From contig JAKISG010000040.1 of assembly GCA_021648755.1 (NCBI GenBank), positions 1 through 12,613 of the forward strand: a stretch of DNA of 12,613 nt, written 5' to 3'. The notes beneath the pieces are model-generated. The model was not told the DNA's origin. It saw only the letters and a program-made list of their open reading frames with translations, and ran no database searches. Source of the stretch: Flavobacteriaceae bacterium (GTDB lineage Bacteria > Bacteroidota > Bacteroidia > Flavobacteriales > Flavobacteriaceae). Positions within the stretch are counted from its first letter, which is position 1. Each line of letters begins with the position of its first letter. The translations under genes and the position numbers were made by a program. This document shows, in pieces, positions 1 through 6,477 of this stretch.

Positions 1-154
1 TTAAGTCTTGCTGGGTTTCTAGTACGATGCGTACTCCTTGAAATATAGGTTTGCCTGATGGGCGATTGTTAGCGTCTGTTGGTTGGTAAAAGTCGTAGTA
101 ATAAGATAAAACATTTCTTTTTTTATCGTTTATGTGTAATGTGGTTTTTATTAT
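1..154 (-). CDS. TssD/Hcp-like type VI secretion tube protein, N-terminal part, cut by the window edge
   Basis: Read leftward, about 51 codons stay open to position 1. The pattern is a short beta strand, then KRNVL (about residues 12-16), then DFYQPTDANNRPSGKP, then VRIVLETQQDL. This resembles the N-terminus of Bacteroidota TssD proteins, which run roughly NVL...Q.TD..G(R/K)PS..P.GG.I.L..E. TssD is the Hcp-like subunit that stacks into the inner tube of the subtype-iii type VI secretion system. No ATG, GTG or TTG lies in frame between the upstream TAA (164-166) and the conserved part. The family's usual length would put the start at AAG (155-157) or ATA (152-154). Position 154 is given as the most plausible non-canonical start. 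GC in the first 100 bases is about 43%, above the surrounding DNA. The identification is from remembered family patterns. It may be an orphan copy or a decayed gene, and the C-terminus is not visible. Confidence 0.55.
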   Translation of the reverse strand, partial: MIKTTLHINDKKRNVLSYYYDFYQPTDANNRPSGKPIFQGVRIVLETQQDL

Positions 155-177
155 CTTTGATTTTTAGTTTCTACTTA

Positions 178-185
178 CAAATATA
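178..185 (-). promoter_or_regulatory. Candidate -7 promoter element for the TssD-like gene
   Basis: On the minus strand this reads TATATTTG, an exact match to the Bacteroidota -7 consensus TAnnTTTG. Its 3' end is about 20-23 nt from the inferred start (157 or 154). The same spacing separates the -7 elements from the starts of the flippase gene and the formate ligase gene in this window. No clear TTG -33 box is visible; a small palindrome occupies that place. Confidence 0.45.
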
Positions 186-202
186 GTTATTTTTTAGGTA
201 AT

Positions 203-217
203 ATCTAAATTTTAGAT
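203..217. promoter_or_regulatory. Perfect 7+1+7 palindrome over the -33 position, possible operator
   Basis: The sequence ATCTAAA-T-TTTAGAT is a perfect inverted repeat with a single central base. It lies 17 bases upstream of the TATATTTG element, over the expected -33 region of the TssD-like gene. This would suit a repressor or activator site. In DNA this AT-rich, a 7-bp palindrome can also arise by chance. Confidence 0.3.
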
Positions 218-308
218 TAGCGTAAAGACATTAAAAACATATTACATTAATTATTTTTTTGATTTTTTATAACAAAAAAAAACAATTAATAATAAATAAA
301 ATATTTAA

Positions 309-398
309 TTATTTTACTTTTTTTATCCATTGAGTTAAGGGTAGAAAGTGTTCACCATTACTTTCAGGTTTGATAATCGTAATATTTAATCTTTTCCT
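309..398 (-). other. 29-codon open stretch with protein-like composition, possible gene remnant
   Basis: Starting 7 bases beyond the ABC-F stop codon, and in another frame, 29 codons run open to a TAA at 309-311. The peptide includes IIKPESNGEHFLPLTQWIKK, which has a balanced composition unlike random AT-rich DNA. There is no start codon, and a TAA precedes it at 399-401. It may be the tail of a decayed gene or chance. No family is recognised. The rest of the gap between the TssD-like fragment and the ABC-F gene is very AT-rich and shows only the promoter element and palindrome listed separately. Confidence 0.2.
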
Positions 399-405
399 TT
401 ACGTT

Positions 406-2031
406 TCAAGAATACATTTTTTCTCGTAATTCTTTAACGCTAGTATTTGCGTAATACTCTTCAAAAGTCATATATCTATCTACAACTCCTTTTGGTGTTA
501 ATTCGATGATTCGATTACCAACGGTTTGTGCAAATTCATGATCGTGAGTAGATAGTAAAACAGTGCCTTTAAAGTTTTTTAGTGAATTATTTATGGCCTG
601 TATAGATTCTAAATCTAAGTGGTTTGTAGGCTCATCTAGTAATAACACATTGGCTCTTGTCATCATCATTCTAGATAACATACATCTTACTTTTTCTCCA
701 CCAGAGAGTACAGTACATTTTTTTAGCGCTTCTTCTCCGCTAAAAATCATTTTACCTAAAAAACCACGTAAGTGTACTTCTTCTCTTTCTTCTTCAGTTT
801 TTGCATATTGCCTTAACCAATCTACTAAGTTTAGTTCGCCATTTTTAAAGAAGTTTGCATTTTCTAAGGGTAAATAAGATTGTGTTGTGGTAACTCCCCA
901 ATTAAATTTACCTTCAAAATCGGTATCATTACTTGTCAAAATATCATAAAAAGCAGAAACTGCTCTAGAATTTTTAGAAAGTATAATTATTTTATCTCCT
1001 TTGGCTAAATTGATATTTATATTTTGAAAAAGTATTTCGCCTTCAATAATTTTAGACAAACCTTCTATATTTAATATTTGATCTCCTGCTTCTCTATCTC
1101 TATCAAAAATAATTGCAGGATATCTTCTACTAGATGGTTTTATGTCTTCTATATTTAGTTTTTCTAGCATTTTTTTTCTACTCGTTGCCTGTTTAGACTT
1201 TGCAACATTAGCAGAAAACCGACGTATAAATTCTTCTAATTCTTTCTTTTTATCTTCGGCTTTTTTATTTTGCTGTGCTTTTTGTCTTGCTGCCAATTGG
1301 CTGGATTCATACCAAAATGTATAGTTACCCGAAAAGTGATTTATCTTTCCAAAGTCAATATCAGATATGTGCGTACAAACTGCATCTAAAAAGTGTCTAT
1401 CGTGAGAAACTACTATTACCGTTTCTTTATAGTTTGCTAAAAAATGTTCTAACCAAGCAATGGTTTCATAATCTAAATCGTTTGTAGGCTCATCCATAAT
1501 TAATAAATCTGGATTGCCAAACAAAGCTTGTGCCAACAGGATACGTACTTTGGTTTTACCATCAATATCTTTCATTAAAGTATAATGCGTATCGTTTTTA
1601 ATACCAACCGATGAGAGTAATGAACCTGCATCACTTTCGGCGTTCCAACCTCCCATTTCTTCAAATATAACGCCTAGTTCCCCTGCTTTTATACCATCTT
1701 CTTCTGAAAAATCAGGCCTTGCATAAAGGGCATCCATTTCTATTTTAATATCGTATAATGGTTTGTTTCCCATCATTACGGTATCTAAAACAGTATATGC
1801 ATCAAATGTAAAATGATCTTGAGAAAGCACCGACATACGTTTGCCTTTTTCAAGAGAAATAGTACCACTTGTAGGATCCATTTTTTCTGAAATAATCTTT
1901 AAAAAAGTAGATTTACCTGAACCGTTTGCTCCAATTATTCCATAGCAATTACCATGTGTGAATTGTGTATTTACTTCATCAAAAAGTATTCTTTTTCCGA
2001 ATTGAACTGATAAGTTGGTTACTGTTAACAT
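406..2031 (-). CDS. ABC-F family ATPase (YbiT-like), ribosome-associated
   Basis: This 541-residue soluble protein has two ATP-binding cassettes and no membrane segments, as in ABC-F translation factors, which bind the ribosomal E site. Cassette 1 has Walker A GANGSGKS (34-41), Walker B LLIMDE (176-181) and switch SHDRH (209-213). Its signature region reads DIDGK (155-159) in place of LSGGQ. A charged linker (about 245-300) follows, the usual place of the P-site tRNA-interaction motif. Cassette 2 has a perfect LSGGE (442-446), Walker B LLLDE (463-467) and THDHE (495-499), but its Walker A region reads LSKNSRAVSAF (351-361) without the glycines or lysine. Pairing is head to tail, so Walker A1 with signature 2 forms one intact ATP site, and Walker A2 with signature 1 forms one degenerate site. 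Length and layout fit E. coli YbiT, which also has an altered first signature. The start ATG (2029-2031) is right for the family. An antibiotic-resistance role cannot be inferred. Confidence 0.9.
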   Translation of the reverse strand: MLTVTNLSVQFGKRILFDEVNTQFTHGNCYGIIGANGSGKSTFLKIISEKMDPTSGTISLEKGKRMSVLSQDHFTFDAYTVLDTVMMGNKPLYDIKIEMDALYARPDFSEEDGIKAGELGVIFEEMGGWNAESDAGSLLSSVGIKNDTHYTLMKDIDGKTKVRILLAQALFGNPDLLIMDEPTNDLDYETIAWLEHFLANYKETVIVVSHDRHFLDAVCTHISDIDFGKINHFSGNYTFWYESSQLAARQKAQQNKKAEDKKKELEEFIRRFSANVAKSKQATSRKKMLEKLNIEDIKPSSRRYPAIIFDRDREAGDQILNIEGLSKIIEGEILFQNININLAKGDKIIILSKNSRAVSAFYDILTSNDTDFEGKFNWGVTTTQSYLPLENANFFKNGELNLVDWLRQYAKTEEEREEVHLRGFLGKMIFSGEEALKKCTVLSGGEKVRCMLSRMMMTRANVLLLDEPTNHLDLESIQAINNSLKNFKGTVLLSTHDHEFAQTVGNRIIELTPKGVVDRYMTFEEYYANTSVKELREKMYS

Positions 2032-2098
2032 AAATTGGTTATTTAATCGCTAGATTTTCAAAAACTTGCAAGGGTTAGTATCTAATTTTAAATTTTGG

Positions 2099-2106
2099 CG
2101 AAAATA
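2099..2106 (-). promoter_or_regulatory. Possible -7 promoter element for the ABC-F gene
   Basis: On the minus strand this reads TATTTTCG, one base off the TAnnTTTG consensus, about 67 bases before the ABC-F start. No matching TTG -33 box is evident, so support is weak. Confidence 0.22.
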
Positions 2107-2154
2107 ATATTTTTATTTGGTTTGTTTATTATTTATTGTTGAATAGTTTGTCTT

Positions 2155-2316
2155 ATACCAATTTAACTTTGTAATGCCGTGTTGTTATATTGAATTATTT
2201 TTTGTAAGATTGAAGAAAAAATATTTTAGCATAGCCTTTGCTATGCTAAAATATTTTATCGAAGATATTGTGAAAAATAAACGATATAATACGATGTTAC
2301 AAAGTTAAATTGGTAT
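2155..2316. repeat. 162-bp nested palindrome with 20-bp terminal inverted repeats, MITE-like
   Basis: The outer arms are perfect 20-bp inverted repeats: ATACCAATTTAACTTTGTAA at 2155-2174 and its exact complement at 2297-2316. At the centre is a second perfect stem: an 18-nt arm at 2218-2235, loop CTTT at 2236-2239, and the complementary arm at 2240-2257. Between the two stems, the flanks (2175-2217 and 2258-2296) are only loosely complementary. The whole unit can therefore fold into a long interrupted hairpin. It has no ORF and lies between two tandem minus-strand genes, downstream of the small barrel gene and upstream of the ABC-F gene. This layout fits a miniature inverted-repeat element or a REP/BIME-like dispersed palindrome. 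No clear target-site duplication is seen. The central stem could also stop transcription leaving the barrel gene. The rest of this 403-bp gap (2032-2434) shows no gene. Confidence 0.6.
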
Positions 2317-2434
2317 TATTCCAATAAAATAAGAGATGCCAAATTATAATTATGATACTGAGCGAACCTATAAAATACCAAAGGTTATTTTCCTAGAATA
2401 GCAACCATTACAAAGCATCACATATTGTTTTTTA

Positions 2435-2935
2435 CTAAAAAAAGGCTCTTATTATGGGTGTAAAGGCTGAACCATAAATACTAGTATTGGCATCGTACAA
2501 AACATCATAACGCATACCAATTGTAATATTTCTACCAATATTATAAGCGGCACCTAGGTGAAGCGCATTTACATTTCTAGATTCAAAGCCAGATTGACTT
2601 AAAATAGTTGTTTCAAATTCTGTAGATAATTGAATTTCTTCTAAAGCGTTAAATAGTGCTATTAGGCTTCCGCCGTAAACATTTAAAGCATTGTCAAAAT
2701 TCCTATTTTTTACATATAAATAAGAAATACCTAAACCAGCACTAAATCTTTTATTGAAATTATAAATAGCAGTAGGTGAAATACCTAAATTAGTATTATT
2801 TCCAAAGCCGACGTTTATACCTCCACCAAATTGTACATTTTGCCAAAAAGAAGATTTGTTTTTAACATCTTCTTCTTGTGAAAATGTTTGGTTAAAACTT
2901 ATAATTATTAGTACTATTAAAAGCAGGTATCGCAT
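2435..2935 (-). CDS. Small outer-membrane beta-barrel protein with signal peptide
   Basis: A 166-residue precursor. Residues 1-19 form a signal peptide: MRY, a hydrophobic core, then a TFSQ cut region with Q20 as the likely new N-terminus. The mature part has repeated alternating aromatic and glycine strands such as FGGGINVGFG, GISPTAIYNF, SAGLGISYLYV and NITIGMRYDVLYD. It ends with an aromatic residue (IIRAFF), as in the C-terminal signal recognised by the BAM insertion machinery. It therefore probably forms a barrel of about eight strands in the outer membrane. From memory, close relatives in flavobacteria are often labelled alpha-ketoglutarate decarboxylase; nothing in this sequence supports an enzyme. 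It is divergent from the lipoprotein at 3129, with a 193-bp shared promoter region. Ligand and role are unknown. Confidence 0.75.
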   Translation of the reverse strand: MRYLLLIVLIIISFNQTFSQEEDVKNKSSFWQNVQFGGGINVGFGNNTNLGISPTAIYNFNKRFSAGLGISYLYVKNRNFDNALNVYGGSLIALFNALEEIQLSTEFETTILSQSGFESRNVNALHLGAAYNIGRNITIGMRYDVLYDANTSIYGSAFTPIIRAFF

Positions 2936-3038
2936 AGTTATAAATTATTTTATTAGGCTAAGCTACAATTAATATTTTAAATTTTTATTAAAAAAAGAAA
3001 ACTCTTTTTTTTAATTTATGGAACTATAATCATAAACT

Positions 3039-3046
3039 CAAAGTTA
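3039..3046 (-). promoter_or_regulatory. Candidate -7 promoter element for the small barrel gene
   Basis: On the minus strand this reads TAACTTTG, an exact match to TAnnTTTG. It lies about 100 bases before the ATG at 2935, giving a leader longer than those of other genes here. No well-placed -33 TTG is visible. Confidence 0.3.
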
Positions 3047-3094
3047 TAATCAAATAATTAACATCAATTTAACAAGCCAAGTAATTTTTATTAA

Positions 3095-3102
3095 TACTTT
3101 TG
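3095..3102 (+). promoter_or_regulatory. Candidate -7 promoter element for the thioredoxin-fold lipoprotein gene
   Basis: This reads TACTTTTG, matching TAnnTTTG, 26 bases before the ATG at 3129. No TTG -33 box is seen at the usual distance. The short leader and exact -7 match make this the best candidate in the divergent intergenic region. Confidence 0.42.
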
Positions 3103-3128
3103 TTTTATAGAGGTTTTTACAAATTAAT

Positions 3129-4514
3129 ATGAGGTTTAAATTACATAATATATTACTATTTTTACTACTAATTATAGTTTTTAGTTGTAATACTGCTCCA
3201 AAAAATAATACTACATATTTTGTAGGTCAAATTGTAAACCCCAAAGAAATAAGCATTCATTTATTTAAAGGTGAAAATGAAATAAGCCTAACACAACTAA
3301 GCGCCGTGAATAAATTTAATTTTACGTTAGACAACCTTACTGCAGGTTTATATACCTTTAGCCATGGTGTTGAATTTCAATATCTATATTTAGAACCTAA
3401 CGATAGTATTATAATGCGCTTAAATACTTGGGATTTTGATGAATCTCTTGTTTTTAGTGGTGCAGGTGCCGAAAAAAACAATTATTTAATTCAATTATTT
3501 TTAAAAAATGAAGCAGAAGAAAAATTATTTTATCCATTTTATAAATTAGACGAAGTTGCATTTACTAAAAAAACAGACTCTCTAGTTAATATAAAATTAA
3601 ATCATTACAATAAATTTAAGAAACATACAAAAGTTTCTAGTGCCTTTAATGAATTAGTACAGAAAGCAATTTATTATCCAATCTATTCCATTAAAGAAAA
3701 ATATGTCGAAAATTATAAACGTTATCACAAATTAAAAAAATCAAAACCTTTAAGTAATCATTTTTATGCTTATAGAAAAAATATTGACATTAATGATTCT
3801 CGCTTTTTAAATTATTACGCTTATAGCAATTATATTGGTAATTACTTACTAAATATTGCTGCTAAAATTAAAGAGAAAGATAACTCGCAGCGATTGTCTG
3901 TAATTGTATTAGAGCAAGTAAATCAAAAAATTAAAAACGAAAGTTTAAAAAACACCATGCTACATCATGCAATAATAAATTGTTTGTTAGATAAAAATTG
4001 TCATATTGAAGATAAAGAGAAAGCAAAACGTATTTTTTATGAAAATTGTACGGATAAAAAGAAAGTAAATACCATAAAAAAAATGGTTAATAGTTTAGAA
4101 TTATTAAAAAAGGGATCTACTTTCCCAAGTTTAAACGCTATAAATTCTGAAAATAAAAACATCTTTTTAGATGACTTAAAATCCAATCAGAAATTAGTGC
4201 TTTATTTTTGGCCAAAAGAACCTAAAAGGATTCATAATATGGCTAAACGGGTTAATTATTTATCACATAGACACGAAAACATTCAGTTTATTGGTTTAGA
4301 TAATCAGTTAGATAATAAAGTTTGGAAAACGCATATTAAAACAAATAAACTGCCTATTAAAAATCAATATCAGTTAGTTGATACTACAAAAAATAAATGG
4401 TTTACCAATGAAATACCTAGGGCAATAATTTTAGATAAAAACGGAATTATTCAAAATGATTTTACTTACTTATCGCATCGTAATTTTGAAAAAATATTAC
4501 TACAATCAGAATAA
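3129..4514 (+). CDS. Lipoprotein with DUF4369-like N-terminus and TlpA-like thioredoxin fold lacking CxxC
   Basis: A 461-residue precursor with a lipoprotein signal: a hydrophobic stretch (8-17), then VFSC with Cys20 as the lipidated residue. The next 80 or so residues alternate strand and turn (FVGQIVNP, ISIHLF, FNFTLDNLTAGLYTF, YLEPNDSI), as in the DUF4369-type domain that often precedes TlpA-like domains in Bacteroidota. A helical, lysine-rich middle follows (about 115-325). The C-terminus (about 327-461) has a thioredoxin-like order: GSTFPSLNAIN, LVLYFWPKEPKR (357-367), then IPRAIILDKNGI with the probable cis-proline at 430. Relatives carry WCxxC just after the FW; here there is no cysteine at that place. 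Thiol-disulfide exchange is therefore unlikely, and a binding or structural role in the periplasm is more likely. It is expressed away from the barrel gene at 2435. Confidence 0.75.
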   Translation: MRFKLHNILLFLLLIIVFSCNTAPKNNTTYFVGQIVNPKEISIHLFKGENEISLTQLSAVNKFNFTLDNLTAGLYTFSHGVEFQYLYLEPNDSIIMRLNTWDFDESLVFSGAGAEKNNYLIQLFLKNEAEEKLFYPFYKLDEVAFTKKTDSLVNIKLNHYNKFKKHTKVSSAFNELVQKAIYYPIYSIKEKYVENYKRYHKLKKSKPLSNHFYAYRKNIDINDSRFLNYYAYSNYIGNYLLNIAAKIKEKDNSQRLSVIVLEQVNQKIKNESLKNTMLHHAIINCLLDKNCHIEDKEKAKRIFYENCTDKKKVNTIKKMVNSLELLKKGSTFPSLNAINSENKNIFLDDLKSNQKLVLYFWPKEPKRIHNMAKRVNYLSHRHENIQFIGLDNQLDNKVWKTHIKTNKLPIKNQYQLVDTTKNKWFTNEIPRAIILDKNGIIQNDFTYLSHRNFEKILLQSE

Positions 4515-4531
4515 ATTTAATAAGTAAGCCT

Positions 4532-4558
4532 TTGTTTCAATTAATTAGAGTAAATTCG
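4532..4558 (+). promoter_or_regulatory. Possible promoter for the DEAD-box helicase gene
   Basis: TTG (4532-4534) is followed after 16 bases by TAAATTCG (4551-4558), a one-base variant of TAnnTTTG. The spacing is slightly short of the usual 17-23. If used, transcription would begin near 4565 and give a leader of about 70 nt that carries a small ORF and a hairpin. Confidence 0.35.
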
Positions 4559-4568
4559 CCCATTATTA

Positions 4569-4628
4569 ATGGATAATCAACTTAAAGATGTGAATAGTCG
4601 TATTTTACACTTAACTTGGTTAATGTAA
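4569..4628 (+). CDS. 19-codon upstream ORF in the helicase leader
   Basis: ATG at 4569 opens a 19-residue frame, MDNQLKDVNSRILHLTWLM, ending at TAA 4626-4628. The stop is nine bases before the helicase ATG and in the same frame. Its last third overlaps the hairpin at 4602-4631, so ribosomes translating it would unfold that stem. Translation is not shown, and a frame this short can arise by chance. It is listed because of its position. Confidence 0.2.
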   Translation: MDNQLKDVNSRILHLTWLM

Positions 4629-4631
4629 AAT
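4602..4631 (+). promoter_or_regulatory. Hairpin directly upstream of the helicase start codon
   Basis: ATTTTACACTTAAC (4602-4615), loop TTG, and GTTAATGTAAAAT (4619-4631) pair over 13 bp with a single bulged C. The stem ends six bases before the ATG at 4638, inside the ribosome's landing zone. Leaders of cold-induced DEAD-box helicase genes in other bacteria are known to be structured. A similar control here is inference. Confidence 0.45.
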
Positions 4632-4637
4632 ATATTT

Positions 4638-6404
4638 ATGTCCGTATTTAAAAAATTAGGTCTTTCTAAAGAGATTACAGATGTTCTTGAAAAAATGGGT
4701 TATGAAAATCCAACTGAAATTCAAGAAAAAGCAATTCCACAAATTCTAAATTCAACAGATGATGTTAAGGCGTTTGCGCAAACAGGAACTGGTAAAACGG
4801 CAGCCTTTAGTTTACCTATTATTGAACAAATAGATACCAATTCTAGAGAGACTCAAGCCATAATTTTATCGCCTACAAGAGAACTAGCCATCCAAATTGC
4901 AAAAAATATCAATGAATTTGCAAAAAACAGAAAAGGTTTATCTACAGTTTGTGTCTATGGTGGTTCAAACATTACCAACCAAATAAAAGATTTAAAACGT
5001 GGTGCACAAATAGTTGTTGGTACACCTGGAAGAACGGTTGACTTAATTAACCGAAGAGCCTTAAAACTAAAAAATATTCAATGGGTTGTACTTGATGAGG
5101 CCGATGAAATGCTAAATATGGGTTTTAAAGAAGACCTAGATAAGGTATTAGAAGTTACGCCTATAGACAAACAAACTTTATTGTTTTCTGCAACTTTTCC
5201 AAGAGAAGTTGAGCGAATTGCAAAAAACTATATGAACAACCCTGTAGAAATTACTGCAGGAACAAAAAATATTGGTGCAGATACAGTAACACACGAATAT
5301 TATTTAGTAACTGAAAGAAACCGCTACGCGACATTAAAACGTATCGTAGATATGAATATTAATATGTATGGTGTTATTTTTTGTAGAACTCGTAGAGAAA
5401 CACAAGAAATTGCCGACAAACTAATTCAAGACGGTTATAGTGCAGATTCTTTACATGGTGATTTATCGCAAAGTCAACGTGATTTTGTAATGAATAAATT
5501 TCGCAATAAAAAACTACACTTTTTAGTTGCTACAGATGTTGCAGCACGTGGTATTGATATAAACGATTTAACACATGTAATTAATCATAAATTACCAGAT
5601 CAAATAGAATCATATACACATCGTAGTGGTAGAACTGGTCGTGCTGGTAAAGAAGGAGTATCTATTGCTATAATTTCTAATAAAGAAAAAGGAAGAATCC
5701 GACAAATTGAAAGGTTAATTAAAAAGAATTTCGTTCAAAAAGAAGTGCCAACTGGTAAGGATATTTGTAATGTTAAATTATTACAATATGTAGCTAAAAT
5801 TAAAAATTTAAAAGTTGATGACGCCAAAGTTTCTGATAATTTAGACGAAATTACTGTACAACTAAAAAAATTAACTAAAGATGAATTAATAAAACGCTTT
5901 GTTTATAATGAGTTTGAAACACTCTTAAGTTATTACCAAAAAGCAGGTGATGTTTTAACTGATACTACTAAAAGCAATCGAGTTGCCGATGAAAACATGC
6001 AGCGTTTCTTTGTAAATTTAGGCAAGATGGATGAGTTAAATCCTGCTAGAATGATTGGTATGATTAATGACCATTTAGATAAAAAAATTGATATTGGTCA
6101 AATAGAGATTCTAAAAAGTTTCTCTTTTTTCGAAGCCGATAAAACTTATACCGAAGAAATTTTAAAAGCTTTTGAAGGAGCAAATCGTAACGGTAGGCGA
6201 ATTAGTGTTGAAAAAACTGAAAAACCAAAAACTAGAAGTCGCAATAGAGACCGAGGCAGAGACCGTAATCGAGGAGATAGAAAACGTAGTGGAGGAAGTG
6301 GACACAGAAAAGGAGGCTCTGGGTTTAAAGGTGGCAGAGATAATAAAGAAGGTTTTAAACGCAAAACAGAAAAAAGTAGCCGTAAAAGACGCACTAGAGA
6401 TTAG
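4638..6404 (+). CDS. DEAD-box ATP-dependent RNA helicase with DbpA-type RNA-binding domain
   Basis: This 588-residue cytosolic protein unwinds or remodels RNA using ATP, probably in ribosome assembly or mRNA handling. All core motifs are present: Q-motif region (F4 to Q29), motif I AQTGTGKT (47-54), Ia PTREL (79-83), Ib TPGR (129-132), II DEAD (153-156), III SAT (184-186), V ATDVAARGID (298-307) and VI HRSGRTGR (328-335). After the two RecA-like domains comes a helical spacer. Residues about 456-525 (FFVNLGKMDELNPARMIG to AFEG) look like the DbpA/DeaD RNA-binding domain, an RRM-like fold. The tail (about 529-588) is an arginine-, lysine- and glycine-rich low-complexity segment typical of Bacteroidota helicases. 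The start ATG gives the standard Q-motif N-terminus. The leader holds a hairpin and an upstream ORF. It is a member of the DeaD/CsdA/RhlE-like group; the exact subfamily is not decided. Confidence 0.93.
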   Translation: MSVFKKLGLSKEITDVLEKMGYENPTEIQEKAIPQILNSTDDVKAFAQTGTGKTAAFSLPIIEQIDTNSRETQAIILSPTRELAIQIAKNINEFAKNRKGLSTVCVYGGSNITNQIKDLKRGAQIVVGTPGRTVDLINRRALKLKNIQWVVLDEADEMLNMGFKEDLDKVLEVTPIDKQTLLFSATFPREVERIAKNYMNNPVEITAGTKNIGADTVTHEYYLVTERNRYATLKRIVDMNINMYGVIFCRTRRETQEIADKLIQDGYSADSLHGDLSQSQRDFVMNKFRNKKLHFLVATDVAARGIDINDLTHVINHKLPDQIESYTHRSGRTGRAGKEGVSIAIISNKEKGRIRQIERLIKKNFVQKEVPTGKDICNVKLLQYVAKIKNLKVDDAKVSDNLDEITVQLKKLTKDELIKRFVYNEFETLLSYYQKAGDVLTDTTKSNRVADENMQRFFVNLGKMDELNPARMIGMINDHLDKKIDIGQIEILKSFSFFEADKTYTEEILKAFEGANRNGRRISVEKTEKPKTRSRNRDRGRDRNRGDRKRSGGSGHRKGGSGFKGGRDNKEGFKRKTEKSSRKRRTRD

Positions 6405-6419
6405 AAATTTGTTTCTAAT
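6400..6419 (+). terminator. Small hairpin at the helicase stop codon, possible weak terminator
   Basis: ATTAGAAA, loop TTTG, and TTTCTAAT form an 8-bp AT-rich stem that includes the TAG stop. Only a short, broken T-tract follows. It could reduce read-through into the flippase gene, which appears to have its own promoter. Confidence 0.25.
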
Positions 6420-6426
6420 TTGTAGT

Positions 6427-6456
6427 TTGCGGTTTAACAATTAATAGCTACATTTG
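6427..6456 (+). promoter_or_regulatory. Well-formed Bacteroidota promoter for the flippase gene
   Basis: TTG (6427-6429), 19 bases, then TACATTTG (6449-6456) match the published flavobacterial -33/-7 consensus in sequence and spacing. The -7 element ends 21 bases before the TTG start codon at 6478, giving a leader of about 15 nt. This is the best promoter match in the window. Confidence 0.6.
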
Positions 6457-6477
6457 TTTTTAGGTTAAACTACAAAA

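Noticed and set aside
61..113. ATG-started frame on the minus strand within the TssD-like region (ATG near 113)
   Set aside because: It closes within about 33 codons and its peptide does not resemble any family, while the alternative frame carries the conserved pattern.
563..877. A 104-codon + frame opposite the ABC-F gene
   Set aside because: It is antisense to the conserved second cassette (LSGGE, DEPTNHLDLES). The peptide shows no domain.
6172..6444. A 90-codon + frame over the helicase tail, rich in E and K
   Set aside because: It is a shifted reading of the low-complexity Arg/Lys/Gly coding segment. The helicase frame continues through it to a normal stop.
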